The translations under genes and the position numbers were made by a program. DNA of 59,278 nt, from positions 1-59,278 of the forward strand of contig JAABTS010000014.1 in assembly GCA_011389735.1 (NCBI GenBank). Direction: 5' to 3'. Under the pieces are notes generated by a model that was not told where the DNA came from, did no database searches, and saw only the letters and a list, made by a program, of their open reading frames with translations. Positions 36,414-46,549 of the stretch are shown one piece after another (position 1 is the stretch's first letter; each line of letters opens with the position of its first letter). The stretch is from Desulfobacteraceae bacterium (GTDB lineage: Bacteria; Desulfobacterota; Desulfobacteria; Desulfobacterales; JAABTS01).

Positions 36414-37225
36414 TGAACTTGATGTCCGTCGAGCTTTCGCCCAAACAATTCGAACGCGTCAGCAGCCTCGTTTATCGGCTGTGCGGAATTAATTTGAAGG
36501 GAGGCAAAGAAGCGCTTGTCAGGGCCAGGCTGATGAAACGGTTGAGGGCTTTGGGCATGAAGGACTTCAGCCAGTATCTCAAATATTTGAACAGTGAACA
36601 GGGCAAGGAGGAGCTGTTTTTCATGGTCGATGTCATTACGACCAATAAAACCAGTTTCTTCCGGGAACCCGCGCATTTTGAGTTTTTAAAAGAAACAATT
36701 TTGCCGAAGTTTAAAAATGGTAAATTGAGGTTTTGGACGGCCGCCTGTTCTTCAGGGGAGGAACCTTTTTCTCTGGCGATTTTATTGCGAGAGGAAATAC
36801 CCGGCCTGGACAGGGAGGATGTTCTGATCCTCGCCACCGATATTTCGCGAAGGATGCTGGAAAAAGCGAGGCAGGCGATTTACGGCAAGGAAACCCTCAA
36901 AGACCTTTCGCCTGATATTTTGGCCAAATATTTCATTGAAGTGGCCAGCGCTCCGGCCATGTATCGTGTAAAGGACAATGTTCGAAATATCGTCAGACTT
37001 GCATGGCTGAATTTAATGGACGCCTGGCCGATGAGAGGCCCTTTTAACGTGATTTTCTGCAGAAACGTGATGATCTACTTTGATCGGCCTACGCAGCAGC
37101 GGTTGATCAATCGTTTTTGGGATATGTTGGAGCCCGGCGGATTCCTGTTTGTGGGGCATTCGGAAGGGCTTTCAGCGGTTTCTCATAACTTTCGCTATGT
37201 TAAGCCCGCTATTTATCAAAAATGA
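36413..37225 (+). CDS. cheR: Chemoreceptor glutamate methyltransferase CheR
   Basis: A 270-residue S-adenosylmethionine-dependent enzyme that methylates receptor glutamates. The N-terminal helical domain (about 8-75) has LVRARLMKRLRALGMKDFSQ; VITTNKTSFFREPAHFEFL and the SAM motif FWTAACSSGEEPFSLAI are clear, as is FNVIFCRNVMIYFDRPTQQR. No pentapeptide-binding tail extension is visible. ATG 36413 shares bases with the cheA stop, indicating coupled translation. Confidence 0.96.
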   Translation: MNLMSVELSPKQFERVSSLVYRLCGINLKGGKEALVRARLMKRLRALGMKDFSQYLKYLNSEQGKEELFFMVDVITTNKTSFFREPAHFEFLKETILPKFKNGKLRFWTAACSSGEEPFSLAILLREEIPGLDREDVLILATDISRRMLEKARQAIYGKETLKDLSPDILAKYFIEVASAPAMYRVKDNVRNIVRLAWLNLMDAWPMRGPFNVIFCRNVMIYFDRPTQQRLINRFWDMLEPGGFLFVGHSEGLSAVSHNFRYVKPAIYQK

Positions 37226-37253
37226 AACTGCGCCGTGAGATGGGTTTGAGCAT

Positions 37254-37724
37254 ATGAAACATGTTGTTTTAGTGGGGGATATGAAAGTCGCCAGAAAAGG
37301 CGACATACTCGTAACCCACGCATTGGGAAGCTGCCTGGGGCTTATGGTCTACGATCCCGTCATTCAAGTGGGCGGGTTGCTTCACGCGATGCTGCCCTTA
37401 TCGAAAATCAATCCGAAAAAAGCCGAGGAAAATCCGTATATGTTTGTGAATACCGGCGTTCCTGAATTATTCAAAGCGATATACGCCATCGGAGGGGAAA
37501 AATCACGGTTGATCGTCAAAGCCGCCGGTTGTGGAACCCCTTTGGGGAATAATGAAATGTTCCGGATCGGAGAGAGAAATTATACGGTGTTGAAAAAACT
37601 GCTTTGGAAGAACAATGTGTTGTTGAAGTCCGAAGATGTAGGCGGGACGGCCAGCCGGACGGTGCATTTCGATATTTCGTCGGGCCAGGTGATTGTAAGT
37701 ACAAGCGGAATGAGAGAGTTATAA
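37254..37724 (+). CDS. cheD: Chemoreceptor glutamine deamidase CheD
   Basis: A 156-residue enzyme that deamidates receptor glutamines and, in other bacteria, works with CheC/CheX-type phosphatases. The catalytic Cys in THALGSCLGLMVYD and His in GGLLHAMLPLSK are present, with conserved KAAGCGTPLGNNEMFRIGER. A CheX-like gene lies in the same operon. The stop overlaps the HDOD start codon by one base. Confidence 0.95.
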   Translation: MKHVVLVGDMKVARKGDILVTHALGSCLGLMVYDPVIQVGGLLHAMLPLSKINPKKAEENPYMFVNTGVPELFKAIYAIGGEKSRLIVKAAGCGTPLGNNEMFRIGERNYTVLKKLLWKNNVLLKSEDVGGTASRTVHFDISSGQVIVSTSGMREL

Positions 37725-38572
37725 TGCCATTGGATCATATAAAAATCATGCAGGAAGTCAGGTCGTTCCCTACCATGACCGGAACGGCGACGAAGCTTTT
37801 ATCAATGATCGACGATCCAAACACGGATGTCGCAAAAATCGAGGAAGTGTTGAGGCTCGATCCCGGACTTACGGCGAACATCCTGAAGCTTACCAATTCC
37901 GCCTATTTCGGGCTCCCCTGCACGGTCGGATCGGTCAGGCAGGCCATCGTGCTATTGGGCTTGAAAAGACTGACTCAATTGATTCTTGCGTCCTGCGTCA
38001 ATGCGATCATTGACAAACCGGTGCCGGGTTATGATTTATCGCCCGGAGAACTGTGGCGCCATTCAATCGCCGTGTCCATTGCCGCGGAAGATCTGGTGCG
38101 GGAGCTGAGGCTTCCGGAAATGCCCGAAATATTTACCGCCGCCTTATTGCATGATTTGGGAAAAATCGTCCTGGGCGGCTATGTCAAGGACGAATTGCAG
38201 GCGATCGACGATAAAACATCGGAGGATGTTTCTTTTGTGCAGGCGGAACGGATGGTTTTAGGAACGGATCACGCTGAAATCGGAGCCATGATTTTGACAA
38301 GCTGGTCTTTCCCGTCTGAAATCGTGGAAGCGGTTAGGTGGCATCATATGCCCGACGAATACGAAAAAAAGACGATTTTAATCGATGTCGTTCATCTGGC
38401 CAATGTGCTTTGCCTGATGATCGGTATCGGGGTTGGCCGGGAAGGGCTTCTTTATGTTCCATCTCCCGAAGTCACCCGAAGATTAGGTCTCAAAACAACT
38501 CATCTTGAAGTAGTGGCAAGCCGTACGTTGGAGTGGGTGAATGATTTTACGGAAAGATTCGGTTCGAATTAG
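37724..38572 (+). CDS. HDOD-domain signalling protein
   Basis: A 282-residue HDOD protein. The N-terminal helices (VRSFPTMTGTATKLLSMIDD, VLRLDPGLTANILKLTNSAY) and HD-like core (FTAALLHDLGKIVLG, TDHAEIGAMILTSW) are typical; the motif HD-x-GK is partly kept, so metal binding is possible although many HDOD proteins are inactive. Such genes often sit in chemotaxis or motility operons and act as regulators, in some species with a nucleotide-related function. The start ATG 37724 overlaps the cheD stop (TAATG). Confidence 0.9.
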   Translation: MPLDHIKIMQEVRSFPTMTGTATKLLSMIDDPNTDVAKIEEVLRLDPGLTANILKLTNSAYFGLPCTVGSVRQAIVLLGLKRLTQLILASCVNAIIDKPVPGYDLSPGELWRHSIAVSIAAEDLVRELRLPEMPEIFTAALLHDLGKIVLGGYVKDELQAIDDKTSEDVSFVQAERMVLGTDHAEIGAMILTSWSFPSEIVEAVRWHHMPDEYEKKTILIDVVHLANVLCLMIGIGVGREGLLYVPSPEVTRRLGLKTTHLEVVASRTLEWVNDFTERFGSN

Positions 38573-38647
38573 AGTTCTTCCATATTCAAGGTTTTTTCCT
38601 TTGGTGTTCGGACGGCTTAATTCAACAACCAGAGCAGAGGTTAAAAA

Positions 38648-39037
38648 ATGTCGATAAATGTCCTGGTGGTCGATGACAGCAGCGTAATGCGAACGATGAT
38701 CATTAAGACCATTCAAATGAGCGGCCTGCCCGTCGGCCGAATACTGCAAGCGTCGAACGGCCGGGAAGGTCTTGAACAGTTGAATCAAAACTGGATAGAT
38801 CTGGTTATTGCCGATATCAACATGCCCGTAATGAACGGCGAAGATATGATAGACCAGATGCGGGAAAAAACGGAAACCAAAGATATACCGATTTTAGTCA
38901 TTTCGACCGAAGGCAGTAAAACCAGGATCGAACGACTGAAAAACAAGGTGAAAGGATTTATCCGGAAACCTTTCACCCCGGAAATCATAAGAGACACCAT
39001 TATCGAGATTTTGGGAGTGAACGATCATGGAGAATGA
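38648..39037 (+). CDS. cheY: CheY-type response regulator
   Basis: A 129-residue single receiver domain. Acidic residues in VVDDSS (8-13), phospho-acceptor Asp56 in VIADINMPVMNG, Thr/Ser in VISTEGS and Lys in FIRKPFTPE are all present. It should carry the signal from CheA to the flagellar switch. It overlaps the CheX-like gene by 11 bp. AGCAGAGG lies upstream. Confidence 0.93.
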   Translation: MSINVLVVDDSSVMRTMIIKTIQMSGLPVGRILQASNGREGLEQLNQNWIDLVIADINMPVMNGEDMIDQMREKTETKDIPILVISTEGSKTRIERLKNKVKGFIRKPFTPEIIRDTIIEILGVNDHGE

Positions 39038-39533
39038 TCGTCTGAATGACGTACTTTACAATGTGGCGGAGAGCGTTCTTGAACGGCTTGCATTCATTTT
39101 TTCGGTTCCGGCGGAAAACCGGGACGAAATACCCGTGGACTCCACCGACGCCTCATGTGTTTCGTTTTCGGGCCCTTTCAACGGCTCAGTCGTATTGGCG
39201 GTGGCCGGCAACGCGCTTTCGGAAATCGCTGAAAATATGCTGGGCCTTCCCGAAGGCGAAGGGTTGTCGCTTGATCAGCAGCATGATGCGTTGAAAGAAT
39301 TGGTGAACGTCATATGCGGCAATCTGCTTCCGGAAATCGCCGGGAAACAGGCGGTTTTTAATTTTGACATGCCACAGATGACGACCGAAAAAACGCCGTC
39401 ATGTAACGAAAATAACGAAACGAAGAAATCCTTAGCAAAACTGGACCTGGAACGTGGCCGATGTGATGTTATCCTGTTTGCAAACGATTACATTCATCAG
39501 TACTTGAGTTCTTTGCCGGCCGAAAGCGAATAG
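39027..39533 (+). CDS. CheX-like chemotaxis phosphatase
   Basis: A 168-residue CheC/CheX-type protein expected to dephosphorylate CheY. The helix ELVNVICGNLLPEIAGK carries the E-x-x-N active-site motif, and FSGPFNGSVVLAVAGNALSE is the preceding strand-helix block. The last ~40 residues are less typical. Overlap with the cheY gene supports a direct pairing. Confidence 0.85.
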   Translation: MENDRLNDVLYNVAESVLERLAFIFSVPAENRDEIPVDSTDASCVSFSGPFNGSVVLAVAGNALSEIAENMLGLPEGEGLSLDQQHDALKELVNVICGNLLPEIAGKQAVFNFDMPQMTTEKTPSCNENNETKKSLAKLDLERGRCDVILFANDYIHQYLSSLPAESE

Positions 39534-39578
39534 CGTTCGATGAAATACAAGGGCCGGCGCATATCCAAAAAGGGTTAA

Positions 39579-40637
<1,059 letters not shown>

Positions 40638-40657
40638 CAACAAGGGGGATTCAAGAC

Positions 40658-42037
40658 ATGCAAAGTATCAATGGAAACGTTTTCGATATTGCGAGATCCG
40701 CCCTCTATGCCGCTCAACAGGGTATGAGCATCACATCCCAGAATATCGCCAATGCAAATACGCCCGGTTATTCGCGCCGAAGGCTAGTGTTGACCGCCAA
40801 TGCGCCTTACATGGGGCCGACGGGATACATTTCCACGGGCGTTTCCACCGGAGAAGCAATCAGTATCCGCGATCAGTTTCTCAATAACCGGATTTTATCG
40901 GAAACACAGGATTTAAACCGATGGGAAACATCAGGCTACGCTGCGCAACGCCTGCAATCCGTATTCGGGGAATCATCCGATTATGGATTGAACACCTTGA
41001 TGAGCGAGTTCTGGAATGGATGGCAGGAGGTTTCGAATAGCCCCCTGGGATATGCCGAACGGTCTGTTTTGTTGGAAAACGGAAGCGCCATGGCGGATCA
41101 ATTCAGGCGGATGTACGAAGAAACGGCCGCGATTCGCCGGGATCTTGATTCGAGAGTCAGGCTGAGCGTCTCTGAGGTCAACCGGCTGGCCTCCGAAACA
41201 GCGGACTTGAACTCAAAGATCGGTCAATTGGAGGCCGGGGGACAGACCGCCAATGATTTTCGGGATATGCGGGATATCGTTTTGAAAGAACTGTCGGAGC
41301 TGATCGATATCACGGTCATCGAAGACGAAGAAGGTATGGCGTCGGTTTCTCTCGCCAACGGCTTGCCTCTGGTGTCAAAGGGAATTTCCTGGAGCATCGA
41401 GACCGGAGCGAATTCGGAAGGCTATGCCGATTTATTCTGGGATGATACGGCCGCCCCGTCGAACAATATTACTAACTCGATCCGCAGCGGCGAACTGAAA
41501 GGGCTCATAGAGGCCAGGGACACGACGATTCCGGATTTTACGCAAATGCTGAACGATCTGGCGGGCGAAATCATCAATCAGGTAAATGCGCTTCATCAGG
41601 CCGGCGATGATTTGAACGGCGATCCGGGCGGCGTATTTTTTGAAGGCTCGGATGCTTCCGATATCGCCCTGGGCGTCTTCAACTGGGAAGAAATAGCCGC
41701 CGCGGAAACGGGGGCCGGCTCCGGAAACAACAAAAACGCTCTGGAAATCGCCGGGCTGGCGGAAGAAATGGTCATGGCGGGCAATAAGAGTACGTTTGCG
41801 TCATATTTGAGCGGAATCGTAAGCGACGCCGGCAATCATGCGCTTCAGACGGAACGTAATTACAATTATCGTAAAGATATACTGAATCAGTTGGAAAATT
41901 ACCGGGAATCGGTTTCCGGAGTTTCTATCGATGAAGAAATGATCAATCTGGTTCAATATCAGCACGCTTATTCCGCAGCGTCCAAATTGATCAGCGTGTC
42001 CGATCAAATGCTTCAAACATTGATGGACGCCGTTTAA
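40658..42037 (+). CDS. flgK: Flagellar hook-associated protein 1 FlgK
   Basis: A 459-residue protein joining hook and filament. The N-terminus (FDIARSALYAAQQGMSITSQ, NIANANTPGYSRRRLVL) and C-terminus (VSIDEEMINLVQYQHAYSAA followed by SKLISVSDQMLQTLMDAV) are canonical. It is shorter than enterobacterial FlgK, mainly in the surface-exposed middle domain. AAGGGGG lies upstream of ATG 40658. A family C repeat end lies a few bases after its stop. Confidence 0.95.
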   Translation: MQSINGNVFDIARSALYAAQQGMSITSQNIANANTPGYSRRRLVLTANAPYMGPTGYISTGVSTGEAISIRDQFLNNRILSETQDLNRWETSGYAAQRLQSVFGESSDYGLNTLMSEFWNGWQEVSNSPLGYAERSVLLENGSAMADQFRRMYEETAAIRRDLDSRVRLSVSEVNRLASETADLNSKIGQLEAGGQTANDFRDMRDIVLKELSELIDITVIEDEEGMASVSLANGLPLVSKGISWSIETGANSEGYADLFWDDTAAPSNNITNSIRSGELKGLIEARDTTIPDFTQMLNDLAGEIINQVNALHQAGDDLNGDPGGVFFEGSDASDIALGVFNWEEIAAAETGAGSGNNKNALEIAGLAEEMVMAGNKSTFASYLSGIVSDAGNHALQTERNYNYRKDILNQLENYRESVSGVSIDEEMINLVQYQHAYSAASKLISVSDQMLQTLMDAV

Positions 42038-42040
42038 ATG

Positions 42041-42070
42041 AAAATGGCCGAAGATAGAACCAGGCTCTAA
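42041..42070. repeat. Repeat family C, single end between flgK and flgL
   Basis: ATGGCCGAAGATAGAACCAG (from 42044) followed by GCTC matches the family C end at 53035-53058 almost exactly. It leaves the cluster intact and may be a solo relic. Confidence 0.6.
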
Positions 42071-42099
42071 AAAATAAATCATCCGGAAGGGAGGTTTAA

Positions 42100-42972
42100 A
42101 TGCGCATTACCCAAAAAATGATGACCGATACGGTCAATCAATCGCTTCTCGCCAACCGGGACCGCCTTTATCGGCTGAATCGAATAGTGTCCACCGGCAA
42201 GCGGATTAACGAACCTTCGGACGATCCTCGAGGAAAAGCCAAAACCATCGAGTTCCGGGCCACGCTGGCGTCCATCGACCAATACATGAACAATATTTCA
42301 CGAGGCCGCACAAGACTCGAAGTCACCGAACAGGTTCTAAACAGCATGGAAGAACACCTTCAAAGCGTCCGGACAATCGCCTTGAACGGATTGAAAACGG
42401 CTTCTGAAAACGAGGGGCTGGCGGCTTACATAAGCTCGATTCGGGACCAGGTAACGGCCTTTGCAAATTACCGGTATGAAAATCAATATATATTCGCCGG
42501 CGGCCAATCGGATACGGCGCCGTTTCTTGCCGACGGAACCTATGTAGGGGACGACGGCGACGTTGGGATAATGACCGGTAGCGGCGTTGAAGTGAAAATC
42601 AATACGGCGGGGTCGGAATTGTTCAATATCACCGGGGGGACAGCGGATATTTTTACCGCCCTGGCCGATCTCGAAGCCGCCTTTATCGCTGGAGACGCCG
42701 CTCAGGTGGAGGCTCAAAGAGATATTATCGACGAGACTGTCAAAAAAATCAATGCAGAACGTACGGTCGCCGGAATGACTCAAAACAGGCTTGCCATTGC
42801 AAATAATTACTGGACCCATTTAAAGCCCAAAATGGAATTGAGTTTGATTGAAATTGAAAACGCCGATATGACCGAAGCCGTCGTTGAATTGCGAAGCCTG
42901 GAAACCGCTTATGAGGCGGCGCTCAATGTTGCGGCCCGGGTCATTCAGCCGACCCTGTTGGACTACTTATAA
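42100..42972 (+). CDS. flgL: Flagellar hook-associated protein 3 FlgL
   Basis: A 290-residue flagellin-related protein at the hook-filament junction. The N-terminal coiled coil (MMTDTVNQSLLANRDRLYRL, VSTGKRINEPSDDPRGKAKT) and C-terminal helix (MTEAVVELRSLETAYEAALN) are typical, as is the central YENQYIFAGGQSDTAPF. GGAAGGGAGG upstream is a strong ribosome site. No csrA or fliW follows, as it does in some bacteria; a transporter gene begins 9 bp later. Confidence 0.94.
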   Translation: MRITQKMMTDTVNQSLLANRDRLYRLNRIVSTGKRINEPSDDPRGKAKTIEFRATLASIDQYMNNISRGRTRLEVTEQVLNSMEEHLQSVRTIALNGLKTASENEGLAAYISSIRDQVTAFANYRYENQYIFAGGQSDTAPFLADGTYVGDDGDVGIMTGSGVEVKINTAGSELFNITGGTADIFTALADLEAAFIAGDAAQVEAQRDIIDETVKKINAERTVAGMTQNRLAIANNYWTHLKPKMELSLIEIENADMTEAVVELRSLETAYEAALNVAARVIQPTLLDYL

Positions 42973-42981
42973 TACCGATAG

Positions 42982-43947
42982 GTGGCTGTTCTTAAAAAAT
43001 ACTGGTTTTTGATCGGGCTTTCATTTCTTTTTCTTCTTAACGTGATCGATCCGTCGCATGTTACGGCGAACGTCGGGACATGGATAAAATCGCACCACGG
43101 AGCGGAAATCACTATCATCACAATCTTTATCATTTCCGGAATGATTATAGATGCAGACCAGGTGAAGGCGGGAATCAAAGATATCCGGGGAACCGCCGCG
43201 GCTCTTATGCTGATTTTCGTTATCGCGCCCTTACTGGCCTGGCTGTTCGGTTTGATGATCGATGACATTCAGATCCTTGTCGGGCTGTATCTGGTCGGCG
43301 TCATGCCCACAACTTTAAGCAGCGGCGTTGTTATGACCGGAGCGGCCGGCGGAAATATCGCTCACGCGCTGTTTCTCACGTTGATCGCCAATATGATGTC
43401 TGCTGCATCCATCCCGGTAACGCTGGGGGCGCTGCTCGGGCCCCATGCCGGAGATTCGGCCGTGATCATCGATAAATCCGCCATGGCCCTTCAATTGTTC
43501 AATCTGATCATTTTGCCGCTGGCGGCCGGGCTTTTGATAAATCGATGGACCCGTGGCGGAATACGCCGTTTTTCGTCAAAGATGCAAATCTTGAACCAGA
43601 TTTTGATTTTGGTTATCGTCTGGATGGCGTTATCCCAATCGAAAAACGCGATTTTATTGGAATATAAAAAAACAGGGATGATTGTGTTTATCGTGTTCTT
43701 GTATCACGGCTGCCTTCTGGCTGCGGCGTGGGGCTTTGCGGCCGGATGCAAAATCGGAAAGGGCCGGCGGGAGAGTCTTTTGTTTATGGGCGGCCAAAAA
43801 ACATTGACGCTTTCCATTATCCTTCAGGTGAAACTTTTCCCGGAATATGGCCTGACACTGGCGGTATGCGTCCTCCACCACATTGTTCATTTATTTATGG
43901 ACGGATATCTCGCGGCCCGAATCGGACACGCTCAAACACAGAAATGA
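42982..43947 (+). CDS. Bile acid:sodium symporter (BASS) family transporter
   Basis: A 321-residue integral membrane protein with about nine or ten hydrophobic segments, e.g. IITIFIISGMII, GTAAALMLIFVIAPLLAWLF and LFNLIILPLAAGLLI. The block GLYLVGVMPTTLSSGVVMT and GGQKTLTLSIILQVKLFPEY match the SBF-like branch of the family, usually sodium-coupled organic-anion transport; the substrate is unknown. It uses GTG 42982 and overlaps the following propeller gene by 4 bp (ATGA), so the two are probably made together. Confidence 0.88.
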   Translation: MAVLKKYWFLIGLSFLFLLNVIDPSHVTANVGTWIKSHHGAEITIITIFIISGMIIDADQVKAGIKDIRGTAAALMLIFVIAPLLAWLFGLMIDDIQILVGLYLVGVMPTTLSSGVVMTGAAGGNIAHALFLTLIANMMSAASIPVTLGALLGPHAGDSAVIIDKSAMALQLFNLIILPLAAGLLINRWTRGGIRRFSSKMQILNQILILVIVWMALSQSKNAILLEYKKTGMIVFIVFLYHGCLLAAAWGFAAGCKIGKGRRESLLFMGGQKTLTLSIILQVKLFPEYGLTLAVCVLHHIVHLFMDGYLAARIGHAQTQK

Positions 43948-46499
43948 CTGATATGCCAATGGCCGGTTCAAATTTAAGCCAAAGCCGTCAGCAAAATGAT
44001 TTTTCCTGTTTGTGGAGCCGCCGTGTCGGAGACCGTTCAATGGCGGTGGCGGTGACCGGGGACGGTGAACGAATCGTGGCCGGCGCCGATAACGGCGCCG
44101 TGGTCTGTTATAGCCGGACGGGCCGTCTTTTGTGGCGAAACCGGGTTCCGGAAGGCAGACCCTTTCGTATCGCGGTTTCCGCAGGCGCTGAAAAGACGGC
44201 GGTGGGAGTTCTAAATGGAAAACGCATATCCGTTTTTGACCGGGACGGCCGGGCGATCGCTCATCCGGCCGTGGGCGCTCAAACCTGGGCCGGTCCCGCA
44301 GTTTCGGCCGACGGCGAACGAATCGCAGGCGGCGCCGATGACGGAATAGTCAGGTTATGGGACGGTTCCGGAAATTTGATTCACTCCTTCGACACCGGCG
44401 GCCGCTTTGTTCGAAAACTTTCCATGACGCCCGATGGAGAACTGATTGCCTTCGGATCGGACGATCGTTGTGTGTATTTGCTTGACCGGTCGTTAAACCT
44501 GATCTGGAAAAAGGAAACCGGCGGAAAAGTCTGGGCGGGAGCCGTGGTCACGCCTGACGGAGCCTGTATCGCCGCCGGTTCTTTTGATCGCTGTTTATAT
44601 CTTTTCAGCCGCTCCGGGAAAACTCTTTTCCGTTTTCGAACCAGAGGCGGAATCCACGCCATTGCGGTTTCCGCCCATGCGGAACGTATTGTGGCGGGAA
44701 CAATCGCCGGAATCGTATATTGCGTGGACCGGTCCGGAATTCCGGTCTGGAAATTCAAAACCGGAGACAGCGTTTATGGCGCCGCTGTATCCGCGGACGG
44801 CCGATTTGCGGCGGCGGCCTCTTATGACCGGCGGGTCTATTTCTTTGATTTATCGGGAAATTGTCTTTATTCACATCAAACCCCGAAAAAACCTTACGGA
44901 ATTGATTCCACCCCCATGGGCCGGTTCATCGCCGCGGCCGCCGCCGACGGATGTGTCTATTTTTTTGAAAATTCACAGGCCCCCTGTGAGCGCTCTGAAA
45001 CAATTTCCGACCCGGCTCTTCCGTTCGATACGATTGTTCAAATACGCCGGCGTTATGTCGATAACCCGGTGCTCGGAATCTGTATGTGGATCGACGAATT
45101 CGAACACCGGCTTCACAGGCGCCACTTCAAGGCCTGTCAATCGCTGTTGACGGAAATACATGATCCGGGATATCGATTATCGGATCATGACCGTCTTTAC
45201 ATCGACAGCCGTAAAGGGGCCTTTTTTTTAAGCAAGGGCCTCCAATCCCGAATAGCCGGTGATTTCGCCGCGGCAAAGCTCCTGGTTGAAAAAAGTCTAA
45301 CCTGTCAAAAACGCACTGGTTACGCTCCTTCGATCGGGCAGACTGAAATGGCGTCGTCCCTTCTAAAAACGGATCGGAAAATAGGGGAACAGGATCAATT
45401 CCTGGGAACGGTCCAAAAGGAATTGCTGGTGTATGGAACTATTGAATCCTACATCATCGAAAAATCGGCCCAAGACGCCTCCTCGACACCCGAAAATTGT
45501 ATCGCCGCCGCTCTTGAACTCGGGCTGACCGCCCCCCTGGCCACTGCTTTGACATCCGAGAACAATCGACTTCGAAAACTGGCCGTATGCGCTCTGGAAA
45601 GATTCAGATCCGTGGATACGAATCATCGATTGGCCGGTTTGATCAACGATTACGACCCGTTTGTCAGGTGGAGATCCGTCGCCTGGGCGGTTCGCAGCGA
45701 TCTGAATGCGGACGCTCCGGCGTCGAGTCGGGGGACAAAAATCGGTTTTGAACCCGACCCAGAAGTTAAATACGAGATGGCGTGCGGTCTGAGCCGGACC
45801 GGCGCATATTCAGCAACGCCCGCACTATGTGAAATGCTCCTGGACCAGGACGCCGATATTCGCTGGGCGGCCGCCCGTTCTCTGGCTGCGGCCGGGGATC
45901 GGCGCGCCATTCCGTACTTGCGTAAAACCAAATCGGGCAAAGATTTTCTGGGAAGAAGCGTTGAGATTGAAACTTTGAAAACAGCGATGGAAATCCGGCA
46001 AAGACATCCTTTTCCGGCCGTTTCGGGATTTTTGGCCGCAAAGATAAAACACCCCCTGTCCCCCGGTCGAACCCTGGAACCGGCCGTCAAGATACAAACC
46101 GGTGAACAGCTCGTTTTTATCGCCGGCCTTTATAATTGCCGGCCATATACCCGGATAAGGCTGAAATGTGTTTTTCAGCCCCACCACATTTTCTTCGAGC
46201 GGGAAGATACCTTCGAGTCCCTGATATCCCAAACCAAACCGTTTTTATTTTCCATGCCGGGCAAAACGGATGTACTGAACCGCCTGTTTATGGAACCGAA
46301 TCTTCCCGGAACAAATTGCCGGCCGTTTTCAGCAAGCACATGGAATGAAACCGAAACGCCCATTCTCGAATATATCTCTTTCAGGTCGCCTCCCTGGGAA
46401 ATAAGGCGGCGGGGGGATATGCAGGTTCATCTGGAAATTTTCGATGAAGACGGTGAATCTTTTGAATCCGTCTGCAAAATTCATCTTCAGACGAGCTGA
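43944..46499 (+). CDS. WD40/PQQ-like beta-propeller and HEAT-repeat protein
   Basis: An 851-residue cytoplasmic protein without a signal peptide. Residues about 25-345 contain at least seven blades with the pattern AVxxDGERIVAGAxDGxVxxxDRSG (e.g. GDGERIVAGADNGAVVCYS, PDGACIAAGSFDRCLYLFSR). A helical linker follows, then HEAT-type repeats at about 535-665 (LRKLAVCALERFRSV, FVRWRSVAWAVRSDL, ADIRWAAARSLAAAGD). The C-terminal ~150 residues are a beta-rich domain of unknown type. ATG 43944 overlaps the transporter stop; a longer frame only covers that gene. Such proteins usually scaffold complexes; coupling to the BASS transporter is suggested by the overlap alone. Confidence 0.85.
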   Translation: MTDMPMAGSNLSQSRQQNDFSCLWSRRVGDRSMAVAVTGDGERIVAGADNGAVVCYSRTGRLLWRNRVPEGRPFRIAVSAGAEKTAVGVLNGKRISVFDRDGRAIAHPAVGAQTWAGPAVSADGERIAGGADDGIVRLWDGSGNLIHSFDTGGRFVRKLSMTPDGELIAFGSDDRCVYLLDRSLNLIWKKETGGKVWAGAVVTPDGACIAAGSFDRCLYLFSRSGKTLFRFRTRGGIHAIAVSAHAERIVAGTIAGIVYCVDRSGIPVWKFKTGDSVYGAAVSADGRFAAAASYDRRVYFFDLSGNCLYSHQTPKKPYGIDSTPMGRFIAAAAADGCVYFFENSQAPCERSETISDPALPFDTIVQIRRRYVDNPVLGICMWIDEFEHRLHRRHFKACQSLLTEIHDPGYRLSDHDRLYIDSRKGAFFLSKGLQSRIAGDFAAAKLLVEKSLTCQKRTGYAPSIGQTEMASSLLKTDRKIGEQDQFLGTVQKELLVYGTIESYIIEKSAQDASSTPENCIAAALELGLTAPLATALTSENNRLRKLAVCALERFRSVDTNHRLAGLINDYDPFVRWRSVAWAVRSDLNADAPASSRGTKIGFEPDPEVKYEMACGLSRTGAYSATPALCEMLLDQDADIRWAAARSLAAAGDRRAIPYLRKTKSGKDFLGRSVEIETLKTAMEIRQRHPFPAVSGFLAAKIKHPLSPGRTLEPAVKIQTGEQLVFIAGLYNCRPYTRIRLKCVFQPHHIFFEREDTFESLISQTKPFLFSMPGKTDVLNRLFMEPNLPGTNCRPFSASTWNETETPILEYISFRSPPWEIRRRGDMQVHLEIFDEDGESFESVCKIHLQTS

Positions 46500-46549
46500 T
46501 CTCTTTTGTTTCTGGGAATTCGGGGCTATAAGAACGGAAAAGCGTTGAA

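Noticed and set aside
43728-43943. Upstream extension of the propeller/HEAT gene
   Set aside because: It overlaps the transporter gene entirely; the ATGA overlap at 43944 is the better start.
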